64,000 bases of DNA from Shewanella ulleungensis. GTDB lineage: Bacteria > Pseudomonadota > Gammaproteobacteria > Enterobacterales > Shewanellaceae. Below, in pieces: positions 36,874-47,800 of this stretch. Made by a program: the position numbers and the translations under genes. The notes under the pieces are model-generated. The model had not been told where the DNA came from, ran no database searches, and worked only from the letters and a program-made list of their open reading frames with translations. Numbering within the stretch: position 1 is the first letter of the stretch; each line of letters begins with the position of its first letter. The DNA lies in NCBI RefSeq assembly GCF_014648315.1, contig NZ_BMQW01000001.1, positions 124,001 through 188,000 on the forward strand, read 5' to 3'.

Positions 36874-37000
36874 GCATATTACCGAGAAATCGTGAGATGC
36901 ATCTGCATCATATTGCTCGGGATTATATACCCAAAGAAGTTAAAGATGCGAGGCTTAGCCTAGGATTGTAGCCACTAAAAAACAGATTGCCTTAAAAGCC

Positions 37001-37033
37001 AAAGGCGAATCAACCTAAGTTAACATCGCCTTT
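37001..37033 (-). terminator. Hairpin after ppsR
   Basis: AAAGGCGA...TCGCCTTT stem with a 17-nt loop, about 50 nt past the ppsR stop; moderate T content on the minus strand. Confidence 0.5.
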
Positions 37034-37079
37034 TGATGCTTTTTTCTGCTATTTAAAGCCCAAGTTGATTGTTTATTTA

Positions 37080-37892
37080 TCAGAACATGTGACGTTTAAG
37101 ACCGGTGATATCGAGAATTTTAGTGGCAATTTCTTCAACCGAATGGTTGGTGGTATTCACAAATGGGATCCGTTCTTTTTTATACATCATCTCAACCTCT
37201 TTTACTTCAAGACGGCATTGTCTTAGAGAGGAGTAGCGACTGTTTTCCATACGACTTTGACGTATTTCATGTAAACGATGAGGATCAATTGTTAAGCCAA
37301 ATAGTTTCGATTTATTGCGTTTTAATGCTTCAGGTAACTTGAGATTATCCATGTCATCTTCAGTAAATGGGTAGTTTGCAGCCTTTATACCAAACTGCAT
37401 CGACAGATATAAACTCGATGGTGTTTTACCGCAACGCGATACACCTAATAAAATAATATCGGCTTTATCCATGTGTTTCATTGTCTGGCCGTCATCGTTT
37501 TCCATGGTGTAGTTAATGGCATCGATACGGGTTTCATAGCCATGATTACTTTTACCATGTGTACGGTGCAATAATGGCTTAGCTTGCACACCTAAGTGTT
37601 GTTCGAGTGGCGCAACAAAGGTATTCAAAAAGTCATAATCGACACATTCGCTGGAAAAAATCACGTTACGAATTTCAGGATTAATGATTGAGTGGAACAC
37701 TAACGGCCTTTCACCTGTTGTAATAAAACAATCATTTATTTGCTGCTTAACTTTTTGGGCTTTTTGAATGGTTTCCACAAACGGAATCGTAAGTGCTTCA
37801 AATTCTATAGGAAATTGTGAAAGTACAGCATGACCAAAAACCTCTGCTGTGATCGCGGTCCCATCTGAAATATAGAATACCTTTGGTGTCAT
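37080..37892 (-). CDS. ppsR: Phosphoenolpyruvate synthase regulatory protein PpsR
   Basis: Bifunctional ADP-dependent kinase and phosphate-dependent pyrophosphorylase that inactivates and reactivates PpsA by phosphorylating a threonine next to its catalytic histidine. Protein of 270 residues (DUF299). [23 protein letters not shown] at the N-terminus and the P-loop-like [28 protein letters not shown] in the middle are diagnostic. It is divergent from ppsA with 127 bases between, so they share a regulatory region. Confidence 0.96.
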   Translation of the reverse strand: MTPKVFYISDGTAITAEVFGHAVLSQFPIEFEALTIPFVETIQKAQKVKQQINDCFITTGERPLVFHSIINPEIRNVIFSSECVDYDFLNTFVAPLEQHLGVQAKPLLHRTHGKSNHGYETRIDAINYTMENDDGQTMKHMDKADIILLGVSRCGKTPSSLYLSMQFGIKAANYPFTEDDMDNLKLPEALKRNKSKLFGLTIDPHRLHEIRQSRMENSRYSSLRQCRLEVKEVEMMYKKERIPFVNTTNHSVEEIATKILDITGLKRHMF

Positions 37893-38019
37893 TCTGACCT
37901 CTTGTAGTAATAAAATTACAAATAAAATTATAGATTTACGCGTGTTGTATGGGAGTGTAAGATGCTATTGCCCTCGTGTGAAGTGGCCACTGAAATAAAA
38001 AACTTGCGGAGATAAAACT

Positions 38020-40389
38020 GTGCAGCAATACGTACTCTGGTATCAAGAATTAGGCATGGGTGATGTAAACAAGGTTGGCGGAAAAAACGCATCCCTTGGT
38101 GAGATGATCAGCAATCTGGCTAATGCAGGGGTTCAAGTTCCTGGCGGTTTTGCAACGACCTCTCATGCGTTCAATGAGTTCCTTGAACAAAGTGGAGTTA
38201 ACCAGAAGATTTTTGACATTCTGGCTACATTGGATGTGGATGATGTCAATGAACTGGCAAAAGTAGGTGCACAGATCAGACAGTGGGTTATTGAAACCCC
38301 ATTCCAACCAGCGCTTGAAGAAGCGATTCGTGAAGCTTATGAGCAATTGTCGAGTGAAACACAAGACGCATCATTTGCGGTACGTTCATCAGCAACAGCT
38401 GAAGACATGCCAGACGCATCGTTTGCTGGCCAACAAGAAACATTCTTAAACGTTAAAGGCTTTGATGCCGTCATGCTAGCAATTAAGCATGTATACGCTT
38501 CACTCTTTAACGACCGTGCAATCTCTTATCGTGTTCATCAAGGTTACGAACATCAAGGTGTTGCTTTATCTGCTGGCGTACAACGTATGGTGCGTTCAGA
38601 CAAAGCGGCTTCTGGTGTGATGTTTACTATGGACACTGAATCTGGCAACAACGACGTTGTATTTATCACTTCATCATTTGGTTTGGGTGAAATGGTAGTA
38701 CAAGGCGCGGTTAACCCTGATGAATTCTATGTGCACAAGCCGATTTTATCCCAAGGTCATGATGCGGTAGTGCGTCGTAACATTGGTAGTAAGTTGATTC
38801 AGATGGTTTATTCTGATGACGCTTCTCATGGTAAGCAAGTTAAAATTGAAGACGTTGCCGCTGAGCAGCGCCGTGTATTCTCTATCAATGATGCAGAAGT
38901 GATGGAATTGGCTAAACAAGCCATGATCATTGAGCAACATTATGGCCGTGCGATGGATATCGAGTGGGCCAAAGATGGTAATGACGGCAAACTGTATATT
39001 GTGCAAGCTCGTCCAGAAACGGTTCGCAGCCGTGAAGACGTGCAATTAATTGAACGTTACCATTTAAAAACCAAAGGCGATGTGATCTGCGAAGGTCGTG
39101 CAATTGGTCATAAAATTGGTACTGGTGTTGCCAAAGTATTAACTTCAATTGACCAAATGGATCAAATTGAACCTGGTGATGTGTTAGTGACTGACATGAC
39201 AGACCCTGATTGGGAACCTATCATGAAACGTGCTAGCGCGATTGTCACAAACCGTGGTGGCCGTACTTGTCATGCTGCGATTATCGCACGTGAATTAGGT
39301 GTACCAGCCGTTGTGGGTTGTGGTGATGTAACAGACCGTATCAAAACGGGTGATATCGTCACTGTTTCTTGTGCCGAAGGTGATACTGGCCTTATTTATT
39401 CTGGTACACAAGAGTTTGAAATCATCACTAACCGTGTTGATACATTGCCAGCGTTACCGATGAAAATCATGATGAACGTGGGTAACCCCGATCGTGCATT
39501 CGACTTTGCCCGCTTACCTAACGAAGGTGTTGGTCTAGCGCGTTTAGAGTTCATTATTAACCGCATGATTGGTATTCACCCTAAAGCATTATTAGACTTC
39601 AACGACCAAACTGCTGAGTTACAATCAGAAATCAATGACATGATTGCCGGTTATGATTCGCCTGTTGAATTTTATGTCGCACGTTTAGTTGAAGGTATTG
39701 CGACTATCGCATCAGCGTTCTACCCGAAAAAAGTTATCGTCCGTATGTCAGACTTTAAGTCTAACGAATACGCTAACTTAGTAGGCGGCGACCGTTACGA
39801 GCCTGAAGAAGAAAACCCAATGTTGGGCTTCCGTGGTGCTAGCCGTTATATTTCTGAATCATTCCGCGATTGTTTCGCGCTTGAATGTGAAGCAATTAAA
39901 CGTGTTCGTAACCAAATGGGCTTAACCAACGTTGAAGTGATGATCCCATTTGTTCGTACAGTAAGCGAAGCTTCTCAAGTTATCGAATTGCTAAAGGAAC
40001 AAGGGCTAGAACGTGGTAAAGATGGTTTACGCGTTATCATGATGTGTGAATTACCTTCTAACGCCTTATTAGCTGACCAATTCCTTGAGCATTTTGATGG
40101 TTTCTCTATCGGCTCAAACGATTTAACTCAGTTAACATTAGGGTTAGATCGCGATTCAGGTATTATCAGTCATTTGTTTGATGAGCGTGATGAAGCGGTT
40201 AAAGTACTACTCGCTATGGCCATTAAAGCGGCTAAAGCGAAAGGTGCTTATGTCGGTATTTGTGGACAAGGTCCATCAGATCACTCTGATTTTGCAGCCT
40301 GGTTAGTTGAACAAGGAATCGATACCGTGTCATTAAATCCAGACACAGTGATTGATACTTGGTTATATCTTGCCGAAGCTCATGGTTAA
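38020..40389 (+). CDS. ppsA: Phosphoenolpyruvate synthase
   Basis: Converts pyruvate, ATP and water to PEP, AMP and phosphate in gluconeogenesis. Full length, 789 residues. The N-terminal ATP-grasp region carries [14 protein letters not shown] and [26 protein letters not shown]. The phosphohistidine loop is [23 protein letters not shown] (catalytic His; the adjacent Thr is PpsR's target). The C-terminal TIM barrel ends with [23 protein letters not shown]. The start is GTG at 38020 with GGAG 9 nt upstream. Two tandem terminators follow. Confidence 0.98.
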   Translation: MQQYVLWYQELGMGDVNKVGGKNASLGEMISNLANAGVQVPGGFATTSHAFNEFLEQSGVNQKIFDILATLDVDDVNELAKVGAQIRQWVIETPFQPALEEAIREAYEQLSSETQDASFAVRSSATAEDMPDASFAGQQETFLNVKGFDAVMLAIKHVYASLFNDRAISYRVHQGYEHQGVALSAGVQRMVRSDKAASGVMFTMDTESGNNDVVFITSSFGLGEMVVQGAVNPDEFYVHKPILSQGHDAVVRRNIGSKLIQMVYSDDASHGKQVKIEDVAAEQRRVFSINDAEVMELAKQAMIIEQHYGRAMDIEWAKDGNDGKLYIVQARPETVRSREDVQLIERYHLKTKGDVICEGRAIGHKIGTGVAKVLTSIDQMDQIEPGDVLVTDMTDPDWEPIMKRASAIVTNRGGRTCHAAIIARELGVPAVVGCGDVTDRIKTGDIVTVSCAEGDTGLIYSGTQEFEIITNRVDTLPALPMKIMMNVGNPDRAFDFARLPNEGVGLARLEFIINRMIGIHPKALLDFNDQTAELQSEINDMIAGYDSPVEFYVARLVEGIATIASAFYPKKVIVRMSDFKSNEYANLVGGDRYEPEEENPMLGFRGASRYISESFRDCFALECEAIKRVRNQMGLTNVEVMIPFVRTVSEASQVIELLKEQGLERGKDGLRVIMMCELPSNALLADQFLEHFDGFSIGSNDLTQLTLGLDRDSGIISHLFDERDEAVKVLLAMAIKAAKAKGAYVGICGQGPSDHSDFAAWLVEQGIDTVSLNPDTVIDTWLYLAEAHG

Positions 40390-40407
40390 TTAGCCTAAAT
40401 TGAGATA

Positions 40408-40433
40408 AAAATTGCAGTTCAACCTGCAATTTT
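40408..40433 (+). terminator. First of two tandem terminators after ppsA
   Basis: AAAATTGCAG-TTCAAC-CTGCAATTTT hairpin, 19 nt past the ppsA stop; only a short T-run. Confidence 0.6.
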
Positions 40434-40446
40434 ATCAACTTGACAC

Positions 40447-40474
40447 AAAAGCCGCTTTTTAGCGGCTTTTTTTT
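40447..40474 (+). terminator. Second tandem terminator after ppsA
   Basis: AAAAGCCGCT-TTTT-AGCGGCTTTT hairpin followed by a run of eight T; strong. Confidence 0.9.
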
Positions 40475-40516
40475 GTTTATAATGAATTCAATATACCCAT
40501 AATAAATAAGCCCTCT

Positions 40517-43500
40517 ATGTTACCTTTACTATCACATAAACAAACATTAGAACCTATCTATCTAGAGTATCTCGACGAGCTTGAACAAAGTGAATTTGAA
40601 GGTGAAATAGACAAGCGTTACAGCGCTCGGCTTATTCAAGCAACCGATAACTCTGTGTATCAATTTTTGCCCCAAGCTGTCATCTACCCATTACATCAGC
40701 AAGATGTCGAACTTGTATTGGCACTCGCTTCTCAACCTCAATATAAGCAAGTCACATTTAGTGCTCGCGGTGGCGGTACTGGTACAAATGGGCAATCATT
40801 AACTCATGGACTTATTTTAGATGTGTCTCGCCATTTAAACCAAGTCATCGAGATTAATGCCAAAGAAGGTTGGGCGAGGGTACAAGCAGGTGTCGTTAAA
40901 GATGCATTAAATGATGCATTACGCCCACATGGGTTCTTTTTTAGTCCAGATTTATCAACCTCTAACCGAGCTACCATAGGTGGCATGGTTAATACAGATG
41001 CATCTGGTGCAGGCTCATTGGTTTATGGTAAAACCTCCGATCATGTATTGGGTGTAACTAGCGTGCTCATAGATGGTAGCGTACTGAGTACAATACCTGT
41101 GGCCAACCAAACACTTGAGCAACAACCCTATGGCGACAATCATTTAGGCAATACAATCGCTAAACAAATCGCAGCGGTATGCCGTGAAAAGCGTGACACC
41201 ATTATTGAACGCTTCCCTAAGCTTAATCGTTTTCTAACTGGTTACGATTTAAAGCATGTGTGGAATGATGACCTAACACAGTTTGATCTATCACGAATTT
41301 TAGCGGGTTCAGAGGGTACGCTTGCGGTTATAACCGAAACTAAACTTAATCTTACACCTTTACCCACAACACGGATGATGGTGAACATTAAATATGACTC
41401 ATTTGAATCAGCACTGCGTCATGCACCTTCATTAGTTAAAGCCAAGGCGACAGTGGTTGAAACAGTCGACTCAAAAGTGCTTAACCTTGCACGAGAAGAT
41501 ATTATTTGGCATTCGGTAGCAGACCAAATCAAAGCGGTACCTAATAAGATCATTGAAGGTCTTAATATGGTTGAGTTTACCGGTGACGATGAAGATGTGA
41601 TTCAAAAAGTTGCCCAGCTCGAACTCATGCTGTCAGAACAGCTTAGCAATGAGCAATTTGGTTTAGTTGGCTTTCAAATCATTAAAGAGCGCAGTGACAT
41701 AGACAGTATTTACGCCATGCGTAAAAAAGCAGTAGGGCTACTTGGCGCGACCAAAGGCAGTCGTAAGCCGCTAGCGTTCGCAGAAGACACCGCAGTGCCA
41801 CCAGAAAACCTAGCCGACTATATTATGGAGTTTAGAGCGCTACTCGATAGCCATAATTTGCAATATGGTATGTTTGGTCATGTTGATGCCGGTGTGTTGC
41901 ATGTGCGCCCCGCACTGGATATGTGCGACCAAGCCGATGAGAAATTACTAAAAGTAATATCAGATCAAGTGGCTGCGTTAACCCTTAAATATGGTGGCTT
42001 AATGTGGGGCGAACACGGTAAAGGTGTCCGCGGCGAATATGGCCCAGCGGTATTTGGCGACGAGCTTTATGCTGTACTCGAGCAAATTAAAGGCTGGTTT
42101 GATCCAGACAACAGGTTAAATCCAGGTAAATTAGTGGCTCCGCCGAAATCTGGGCCGTTAATGTTTAATGTCGACAGTGCCAAAAGAGGCAGTTTCGACA
42201 GACAAATCCCAGTACAAACGCGTGATGCATTTCCTGATGTGATGAATTGTAATGGCAACGGCTTGTGCTTTAACTACAGTAGCTATTCACCCATGTGTCC
42301 GTCATTTAAAGCCACTGGCGATAGAGTACAGTCACCCAAAGGACGTGCGGGCCTTATGCGTGAATGGCTGCGCTTGTTAGAGGCTGAAGGTGTCGATGTT
42401 GACGCATTAGCAAAGTCAAAACCTCTAGGGTGGATGCAACGTACCCAAAATACGATCAATAACCAACGTGATTACGATTATTCACATGAAGTAATGGAGT
42501 CACTTAAAGGTTGTTTAGCCTGTAAGGCGTGTTCGGGTCAATGCCCTGTTAAAGTCGATGTGCCTAAATTTAGGGCGCAGTTCTTTAATATTTATTACAA
42601 GCGTTATTTGCGCCCAGCTAAAGACTATTTAGTCGCTGGCATTGAAGACTCATTACCACTGATGGCAGCCATGCCAAAACTCACTAATCTAGCGTCACAA
42701 AATCCATTGAGTCAGTGGGTGATAAAGAAAGCCATTGGCTATGTTGATGCACCTAAATTATCGGTACCTACGCTCAAGCAACGCTTAGATGGTCATGCCA
42801 GTCGTGGATATGATCTAGATGCCTTATGCGCTATACCAGAAGCCGAACGCAGCCAATATGTGTTAGTGGTCCAAGATCCATTCAATAGTTTTTATGATGC
42901 CGGTTTAGTTTATCGATTCATTCAATTAATCGAGAAACTAGGGTTAAAACCAGTATTACTGCCGTTTAAACCTAATGGCAAACCAACGCACATTAAAGGC
43001 TTTTTAGACAAGTTTGCCAAAACAGCGCAAAACAGTGCCGATTTCTTAAACCGCGTACATGCCCTTGGTATGCCTATGGTAGGCCTCGATCCTGCACTAG
43101 TCTTATGTTATCGCGACGAATACAAAGAAGCATTAGGCCAACGGCGTGGCCCATTTGAAGTTAAACTGGCCAATGAATGGTTAAGCTCCATCGTTACGGC
43201 TCGCAATCAGACTGCTCCGTTAGCTGAAGATGCTCCACAGTTTACTTGGTTTAGCCATTGTACAGAATCGACCGCTAAGCCTAATACAGCTAACGAATGG
43301 AAAGCCATATTCAGTCACTTTGGCGCTAAGCTTAACAGTGTCAATTTAGGCTGTTGTGGTATGGCGGGTACTTATGGCCATGAGTTAGAAAACCTTGAGC
43401 GTTCAGAGCAGTTGTTTGAAATGTCATGGCAACCGACTATTGCTCAAATTGCCACGCATAGCCAAGTGTTAGTGTCAGGGTACTCTTGCCGTAGCCAAGT

Positions 43501-43564
43501 AAAACGCTTTGCAGGATTTAAACCTCAACATCCAATTGAAGCCCTGCTTAAATTAATAAACTGA
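40517..43564 (+). CDS. ydiJ: FAD- and Fe-S-containing dehydrogenase YdiJ (2-hydroxyacid type)
   Basis: Large soluble or peripheral-membrane flavoprotein of 1,015 residues, close to E. coli YdiJ in length. FAD_binding_4: FSARGGGTGTNGQSLTHGLILD and ATIGGMVNTDASGAGSLVYGKTSDHVLGV. FAD oxidase C-terminal part: GHVDAGVLHVRPALD and MWGEHGKGVRGEYGP. The ferredoxin-like segment CLACKACSGQCPVKVDVPKFRAQF binds Fe-S clusters, with NGNGLCFNYSSYSPMCPSF before it and the CCG motif NLGCCGMAGTYGHE. YdiJ oxidises D-2-hydroxyglutarate or related acids. It is followed by DUF1285 33 nt downstream, probably in one transcript. Confidence 0.95.
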   Translation: MLPLLSHKQTLEPIYLEYLDELEQSEFEGEIDKRYSARLIQATDNSVYQFLPQAVIYPLHQQDVELVLALASQPQYKQVTFSARGGGTGTNGQSLTHGLILDVSRHLNQVIEINAKEGWARVQAGVVKDALNDALRPHGFFFSPDLSTSNRATIGGMVNTDASGAGSLVYGKTSDHVLGVTSVLIDGSVLSTIPVANQTLEQQPYGDNHLGNTIAKQIAAVCREKRDTIIERFPKLNRFLTGYDLKHVWNDDLTQFDLSRILAGSEGTLAVITETKLNLTPLPTTRMMVNIKYDSFESALRHAPSLVKAKATVVETVDSKVLNLAREDIIWHSVADQIKAVPNKIIEGLNMVEFTGDDEDVIQKVAQLELMLSEQLSNEQFGLVGFQIIKERSDIDSIYAMRKKAVGLLGATKGSRKPLAFAEDTAVPPENLADYIMEFRALLDSHNLQYGMFGHVDAGVLHVRPALDMCDQADEKLLKVISDQVAALTLKYGGLMWGEHGKGVRGEYGPAVFGDELYAVLEQIKGWFDPDNRLNPGKLVAPPKSGPLMFNVDSAKRGSFDRQIPVQTRDAFPDVMNCNGNGLCFNYSSYSPMCPSFKATGDRVQSPKGRAGLMREWLRLLEAEGVDVDALAKSKPLGWMQRTQNTINNQRDYDYSHEVMESLKGCLACKACSGQCPVKVDVPKFRAQFFNIYYKRYLRPAKDYLVAGIEDSLPLMAAMPKLTNLASQNPLSQWVIKKAIGYVDAPKLSVPTLKQRLDGHASRGYDLDALCAIPEAERSQYVLVVQDPFNSFYDAGLVYRFIQLIEKLGLKPVLLPFKPNGKPTHIKGFLDKFAKTAQNSADFLNRVHALGMPMVGLDPALVLCYRDEYKEALGQRRGPFEVKLANEWLSSIVTARNQTAPLAEDAPQFTWFSHCTESTAKPNTANEWKAIFSHFGAKLNSVNLGCCGMAGTYGHELENLERSEQLFEMSWQPTIAQIATHSQVLVSGYSCRSQVKRFAGFKPQHPIEALLKLIN

Positions 43565-43596
43565 GTGCATTAATTCAATAAATCAAGAGCAATAAT

Positions 43597-44049
43597 ATGA
43601 CAGATGAAACAGCGGCATTACATTCATATACCCACTCAGAAGGGGCCGCTTTGTGCAGTGAAGATGTGCTGTTTCATATTCTATCATCAGGCGATTGGCT
43701 GTATCTAAATAGCCCATTACCCTCCAAGTTTGCTGCGTTATTTAGTCGTATTTTGCACTGTATAGATAACGAATATTATCTTATTACTCCAGTTGAAAAG
43801 GTCAGAGTGACTGTAGACAATTATCCGTTGATATTGGTGGATTATGAAACGAGATCGACAATTAACCCTCCCCATAATACTCAATTAATATTTACTAGTA
43901 GCATTGGTACAGAGCTTCCTGTGGTTAATATTGCTGATGTTATCGTCACTGATGATGGCATTTATGCACCTTTGACTAGAGGCTTGGTCGGCCAACTTAA
44001 TCGTGCTTGTTATTATCGATACATTAATGAGTATTTATCTTTTGACTAA
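43597..44049 (+). CDS. DUF1285-domain protein
   Basis: Protein of 150 residues of the DUF1285 family (Pfam), a two-domain fold of unknown function found next to oxidoreductases and in proteobacteria. SGDWLYLNSPLPSKFAALFSRILHC and EYYLITPVEKVRVTVDNYPLILVDYE are its recognisable parts; RGLVGQLNRACYYRYINEYL ends it. It follows ydiJ by 33 nt. No signal or membrane segment. Confidence 0.88.
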   Translation: MTDETAALHSYTHSEGAALCSEDVLFHILSSGDWLYLNSPLPSKFAALFSRILHCIDNEYYLITPVEKVRVTVDNYPLILVDYETRSTINPPHNTQLIFTSSIGTELPVVNIADVIVTDDGIYAPLTRGLVGQLNRACYYRYINEYLSFD

Positions 44050-44160
44050 AAGTGCTTCTTATCACGTATAGAAATGGTAATCTGATTGTGTTCGAACGTG
44101 TTTAGTTGCCAATGTGTTGATGCAGACTAAACAGGTTGATGACGGTGTAGGAGGTATCAT

Positions 44161-44580
44161 TTGAAACGATTTGAAAGTTTAAGTTACCTGATTTCCCATC
44201 TCAATATTGCCTTGCAGCAAGAACTCGACACGCGTTTAAAGCGTTATGAGTTAGACAGTAAATTATGGCCGGTATTATTTACCCTATGGCAAGAACAAGG
44301 GCTAAGCCAAACTGAGCTGTCTAAACGTTGTGATGTGGCCAACTACACCATGACCCGCCTGCTAGACAACCTACAAGTACAAGGGTATATCACTCGTCAC
44401 CAAGAAGCCGACAATCGTCGCGCTTTTCAAATATTTTTAACCGACAACGGCAAAGCATTAGAGCAAGACTTAGTGCACGAAGCCGAGTGGGTCAATGAAC
44501 GCTTTTTAGATGTTCTCACTGAAGCTGAACAAGATGAATTTATGCGCCTGTTGAACAAGGTAAATCAGTTTAGCTCTTAA
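44161..44580 (+). CDS. MarR-family transcriptional regulator
   Basis: Winged-helix dimer regulator of 139 residues: LSQTELSKRCDVANYTMTRLLDNLQVQGYITRHQEADNRRAFQIFLTDNGKAL, helix-turn-helix plus wing. It starts at TTG 44161, chosen because the near-perfect TAGGAGG sits 6 nt upstream and no ATG fits. MarR members usually sense phenolics or oxidants. Its target is unknown. A long inverted repeat (44601-44643) follows and marks the left edge of the accessory block. Confidence 0.9.
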   Translation: MKRFESLSYLISHLNIALQQELDTRLKRYELDSKLWPVLFTLWQEQGLSQTELSKRCDVANYTMTRLLDNLQVQGYITRHQEADNRRAFQIFLTDNGKALEQDLVHEAEWVNERFLDVLTEAEQDEFMRLLNKVNQFSS

Positions 44581-44600
44581 GGGTTAAGCAAAGCTTTGCA

Positions 44601-44643
44601 TTTGTGCCTTATAAGTCAGTATATCTGACTTATAAGGCACAAA
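44601..44643. repeat. 19-bp perfect inverted repeat at the left edge of the accessory block
   Basis: Arms 44601-44619 (TTTGTGCCTTATAAGTCAG) and 44625-44643 are exact complements around a 5-nt TATAT loop, beginning 21 nt after the MarR stop. No T-run follows, so it is not a classic intrinsic terminator. It may be a strong mRNA-end hairpin or the remnant of a recombination site. Confidence 0.85.
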
Positions 44644-44806
44644 ACATGTTGGTATCGATCATTATGGATATTCTGGAGATCCGTTTTTGCATTACTTAAA
44701 TAATGGTAAGGCCGTAAGTAATAATTGATTCCATTCTCACACTACTAGTTATTAAATAGAACCCAACAAACTTAAGTGTACGTATCTTTGGCATGAGTGT
44801 AGGTGA

Positions 44807-47800
44807 TCAGCTTGTTCGTTTGGTCAAATCTATGCCTATCACTCGTATCTCGTCAATATTTGTAAACCGATGGGATATATCATCCCAATGATTTTGTAAA
44901 TTGTGGATAAGATTTTCAAAGTTAAGTTTGTCATCAGTATCGGGTCGCTCCCAATGTTGTTTGTTTCCGTGATAAACAAGCAGGAATATTCCACGACTAG
45001 ACCGAGTATCTCGTAAATATTGACCACACAATTGAGCTTCTAGCCTTTCAAATAAATCTGGACCAGACCATTTGTCTGCTAGTTTTAGCTCCATTGGCAC
45101 AGGACAGTCTATACCACTTGAGTGCCAGCGAAAATCGGGACGTTTTGCATCCGCTAGTTCCTCTTCTTGAGGTATAGAGTATCGTCCCCTTGAGCGATCT
45201 CGACACCAATTCCCGATGAATTTTCTAATTTCTGTTTCTAATTTAATTGGTTTCAGGATCGAGGCAATGCTGCTATCTCCATCCTCGAGATCATGCTTAA
45301 GATCTCTTATACGCATCACCGCAAGCTCAAATAATTCATTATGATTTCTTGGTGTTTTCTCCTGTTCATTTTGAAAGTGACAAATGTCATTAGCAATCCA
45401 TGGAATAAGATCAATATCTTGTTCTGCACGAGTTTTAGCTTCTCTTTTCAGCCAAGAGCGTACGTTACCATTTGGATGTTGATCTGAAATAGATAGGAGT
45501 GCTTCAAAAGTTTCTTTACCAGAAATATTACATAATAATCTGATTAGCTTGTCTCTTCCATCTTGGGCGTCATCTCTCAATTCAGGAGAATATACTCCTC
45601 CAGAAGCTCGATCTATATCCTCACTTTCTTTTATGTATTGATGCATCAACAAATAAAGGTGTTTTAAATATTTAGGTGTTTTAAAGTTATCCCTTACATA
45701 GGTGCCACGACTAAGGCGAGTACCAAGTAACTGGGCTACATAGACCATAGCGCAAGTAGTTTTGGTCGCGTCATCAGAAAGTACTTTTAGATAATCTTCA
45801 AATTCGGATATTGCTTCGCTTGGATTAACCCCAGTCCAAACTGCAAACCAATAAGCTTCACGAACATGCTCTGAAGTAGTTACTCTTGTCGTAGCTAATT
45901 TTGTTATTGCTTCATTGCTAATGCTAGAGCCTTGTATAATATTCAGTATTTTATCCAAACTCTGCAAGTTTCTGGGCTCGGAAGATTGAATTGCTGAGCA
46001 AAGTTTTGAGGCTAGGGAATCCCAAATCCACTTCCCAGACCAAACGATACGACTTAGAAGGTAGTGGCTTTCTGTTTCCACATTTTCATTAGCAAGCTCA
46101 TAGTTAATCTCTTCGAGTGATAATTTACATATTAAACCTGGAAATATTGAGAACAATTGCTCAAACCAAAATGGAAATCCATTTAATTCATGCATCGCGT
46201 ACCTAAATGCAGTCTCTGCATCTTTTTCAGTAAGTGTAGATGGCCATAAAGGTATTTCATTCGCTTCAATTGCTAAACCTATTAGACCAAAGCAAGTTAT
46301 ATAAGGTGTGCTATTAGCTGGAGCGCCTTCTGAACGCAATATGGGCAAATTATTACGCCAATAGGAGACAGCTCCATCACGGAAAGCGAGTGCAACAGAT
46401 TGACCAAACTTACTTACGAGAAGCTGCCAATTTGATTCTGAACGGCTCGAATTATCTTCACTTAATTGGTGGAGTTGATCGTAAAGGTACAATTGGGCAT
46501 TTGATAGATTGTTAGCTCCTTTAAGACCATTATCACGTAATTTTTCAATATTCTCATTTAGGTATTCGTACCATTCTGCATGCCTAATACCCTCTCTTTG
46601 CTTTCTACTATCATTTTGTTTCTTCCAACGAACTTCCTGTTGTCGCTGTTTTTTATTTCTTTTGCGTTCTTCTTCAGTTTGTTTCGGTGGACACATAAAG
46701 TTAGAGAGCTTTTCTTCTAATACAGGATTTCCACATACTGATTTTTTTAATGTTCTTCGTTTTTCAGGCTGGCGCCCTGATTGTAAATAAAGCTCAAAAG
46801 CTAATGAAAGCGCAATAAGTTTGTCATCGATAAGTGGGCGAGAAGCGATAAATTCAATAATGCTTTCAAAGTCATTGATAGCAAAACCAACAACTGAGTT
46901 CCAGGTTCCTACTCTTCGCCAGTGGTCTAACCCTTCTTTTTTGCTTTCACCAAGTTCCTGACGTTTATTTTCAACTAAAAACCAAAACAGCGTGAGATTT
47001 AGCTCAGGCCACTCTTGAACTAGCTGTTTTAAGTTATTCTTATTGTCCCTATCGAAGTCAAGATGGTGCTCGCGCTCGTAATGTGTATACATTGACAGGA
47101 TCGATAAAGATGATGAGTTTAATGCCTCCGAATTCCTCTCTAGAATTAGATGCTTTACAGCAAAAGCAGCAGGTTCGAATATCCATGCATACTTGACAGA
47201 GATTTTACTGTCTTCTTGCTTACCAAGTGGAGGTTCATTGAACAATAATGTCGCTTTTTCAATAAAGGGAGCTAAAAATGGTAAGTTACAGCGCTGGACT
47301 AGTGATGTTGTTTCACGCTTGAGTAGGTCTACGTTATTCTCGTTAGGTGCTTTGGCTTTGTTAAAGCAAGCGAAGAGCCATTCAATATTGATATCTGAGT
47401 TTGATAAGGATTGCACAAACTCTGCCAATATATCGCGTTTGAGTTCTGTTGACTCGTTTAAGTACCTATCTCTCAGGTTGTTCTTTTCTATATCTGAACC
47501 AAGTGAAAAAACTGCTCTCAAAGCTGCTGTGCGGGTATAGCGTTCGGTGGTCGGGGACTCTGCAATTTGGATAGCTTCTGGCAATAAACTAGAAAGTTCA
47601 CCCTGCCAGACCATTCGCATAAGAAGCCAAATTACTTCGTCATCAGATCTATATAAATGGAATAATCTTCTTATTTCATCGGATAAGTCAGGTGTTGCAA
47701 ACCTTTGAATGGCATTAGAGTCAGATGACGAGTGTTGTGAACCTTGATTTGAGATTTGATTGCAGACTCTAGATAAAATTTGATTACGAGTTATAAGAGG

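Noticed and set aside
36874..36960. TyrR box upstream of the DAHP synthase gene
   Set aside because: No TGTAAA-N6-TTTACA match; only a short GATGCA/TGCATC palindrome is present.
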